From the NCBI RefSeq assembly GCF_036962685.1, contig NZ_JBALOP010000029.1:1-64000 (forward strand): a DNA stretch of 64,000 nucleotides, written 5' to 3'. The stretch is from Ferdinandcohnia sp036962685. Its GTDB lineage: Bacteria; Bacillota; Bacilli; Bacillales; Bacillaceae_L. Shown here piece after piece: positions 63,552 to 64,000 of this stretch. Numbering within the stretch: the stretch's first letter is position 1; each line of letters begins with the position of its first letter. Position numbers and translations under genes: made by a program. Under the pieces are notes generated by a model. The model had not been told where the DNA came from. It ran no database searches and saw nothing but the letters and a program-made list of their open reading frames with translations.

Positions 63552-64000
63552 TTGTCCTCCTCCTTTTACGAAATTTAAATAAGATTCAAAGAATCCTTAT
63601 TTGGTTGTCAAAAGCTTGAAAAAATCAGTAGTATGGTGTGAATTGCTTGAAAACGCTATCAAAAGTAAGGTGAATAATAAACCCAGAATAGGTTTTAATT
63701 CTTTTATGTGCGATTTTCACAGAGGGATTTACTTTCATTCGTTTGACATGAATTGTGTGTGGACAATGATAAGGTAGGGTAGGAAATATCATTTCTCTTG
63801 AATAAACTCGGAAAAAACTCTCTTAATTTTAGTCCTAGAACAAAGATGATCCTGAGAGTTTAACGAAAATAGATTACTATGATAATAATTTATTATTACC
63901 ACTATATTTTATAAGAAATGACTTGTCAATGTAATTTTCTTTATTTTCTCTATATTTTATATATTCAGATAATATTCGTCGTAATTCTTCAATTTTTTTG
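63552..64000. other. Upstream region of the lyase-importer operon
   Basis: I see no gene. Close to the lyase start a TTGACA (minus strand, 63606-63611) is followed by an inverted repeat at 63578-63602. Further out the sequence is AT-rich, with a TAATAATTTATTATTA palindrome near 63881-63898. I looked for S-box and T-box motifs and found none. Confidence 0.5.
63578..63602 (-). promoter_or_regulatory. Operator-like repeat at the lyase 2 promoter
   Basis: AATAAGATTC and GAATCCTTATT form arms with one extra base around AAA. It lies between the TTGACA and the ribosome site, so it overlaps the probable -10 region. It differs in sequence from the palindrome at 51913. Confidence 0.45.

Noticed and set aside
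63552..64000. S-box or T-box leader before the C-S lyase operon
   Set aside because: Neither the conserved S-box core nor a T-box sequence was found on the minus strand.

Overview
The window is low-GC, AT-rich Firmicute DNA. Strong GGAGG ribosome sites, frequent TTG and GTG starts, sigma-A type promoters, U-tract terminators, a ydaO-class c-di-AMP riboswitch, a DUF3934-like small protein and LysM/NlpC cell-wall enzymes point to a soil Bacillaceae member of the Bacillus or Neobacillus kind. No rRNA, tRNA, IS element, prophage or CRISPR array was seen. Almost all genes lie on the minus strand.

Layout. (1) 1-3.8 kb: a broken ECF sigma-factor gene, a DUF3934-like gene, a DMT transporter divergent from a LysR regulator, and a YdeI/OmdA protein. 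(2) 3.8-11.6 kb: a four-gene Wadjet defence operon read jetD-jetA-jetB-jetC with overlapping or abutting junctions. It is flanked on both sides by hairpins of one repeat family. (3) 11.8-21.4 kb: a sugar uptake and catabolism locus. It holds an ABC importer without its own ATPase, a YesM/YesN-type two-component pair, a ThuA protein, two Gfo/Idh/MocA oxidoreductases and a sugar-phosphate isomerase-like TIM barrel; this set resembles 3-keto-glycoside pathways. (4) 21.5-26 kb: an M20 peptidase, an L,D-transpeptidase, a dicarboxylate/glutamate symporter under a c-di-AMP riboswitch, and several gene remnants and repeats.

(5) 26-43.5 kb: a large sugar-acid (aldonate) catabolic supercluster. It has a TRAP transporter with two binding proteins, a galactonate-type dehydratase, a long IlvD/Edd dehydratase, a LarA-like nickel-pincer protein, KDG kinase and KDPG aldolase (phosphorylating branch). 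It also has a KDA-dehydratase-like FAH protein, a DapA-like aldolase and a ketoglutarate-semialdehyde dehydrogenase (Weimberg-like branch), plus an IclR regulator. Three promoters in it share a near-identical palindromic box, which I propose as the regulator's operator. (6) 43.8-49 kb: a LysM-NlpC/P60 endopeptidase and ordinary housekeeping or unknown genes. (7) 49.2-63.6 kb: a locus that looks built for S-substituted cysteine or peptide conjugates: two close PatB/MalY C-S lyases, an APC permease, a full peptide ABC importer with fused ATPases, an M20D amidohydrolase, a duplicated AhpD-like protein, a redoxin, an MFS carrier and a MarR regulator.

Most notable: the Wadjet operon with unusual ATPase motifs in JetC, the two-branch aldonate cluster with a shared operator, a dehydratase gene that seems to start at ATA, and the riboswitch on a carboxylate/glutamate carrier.
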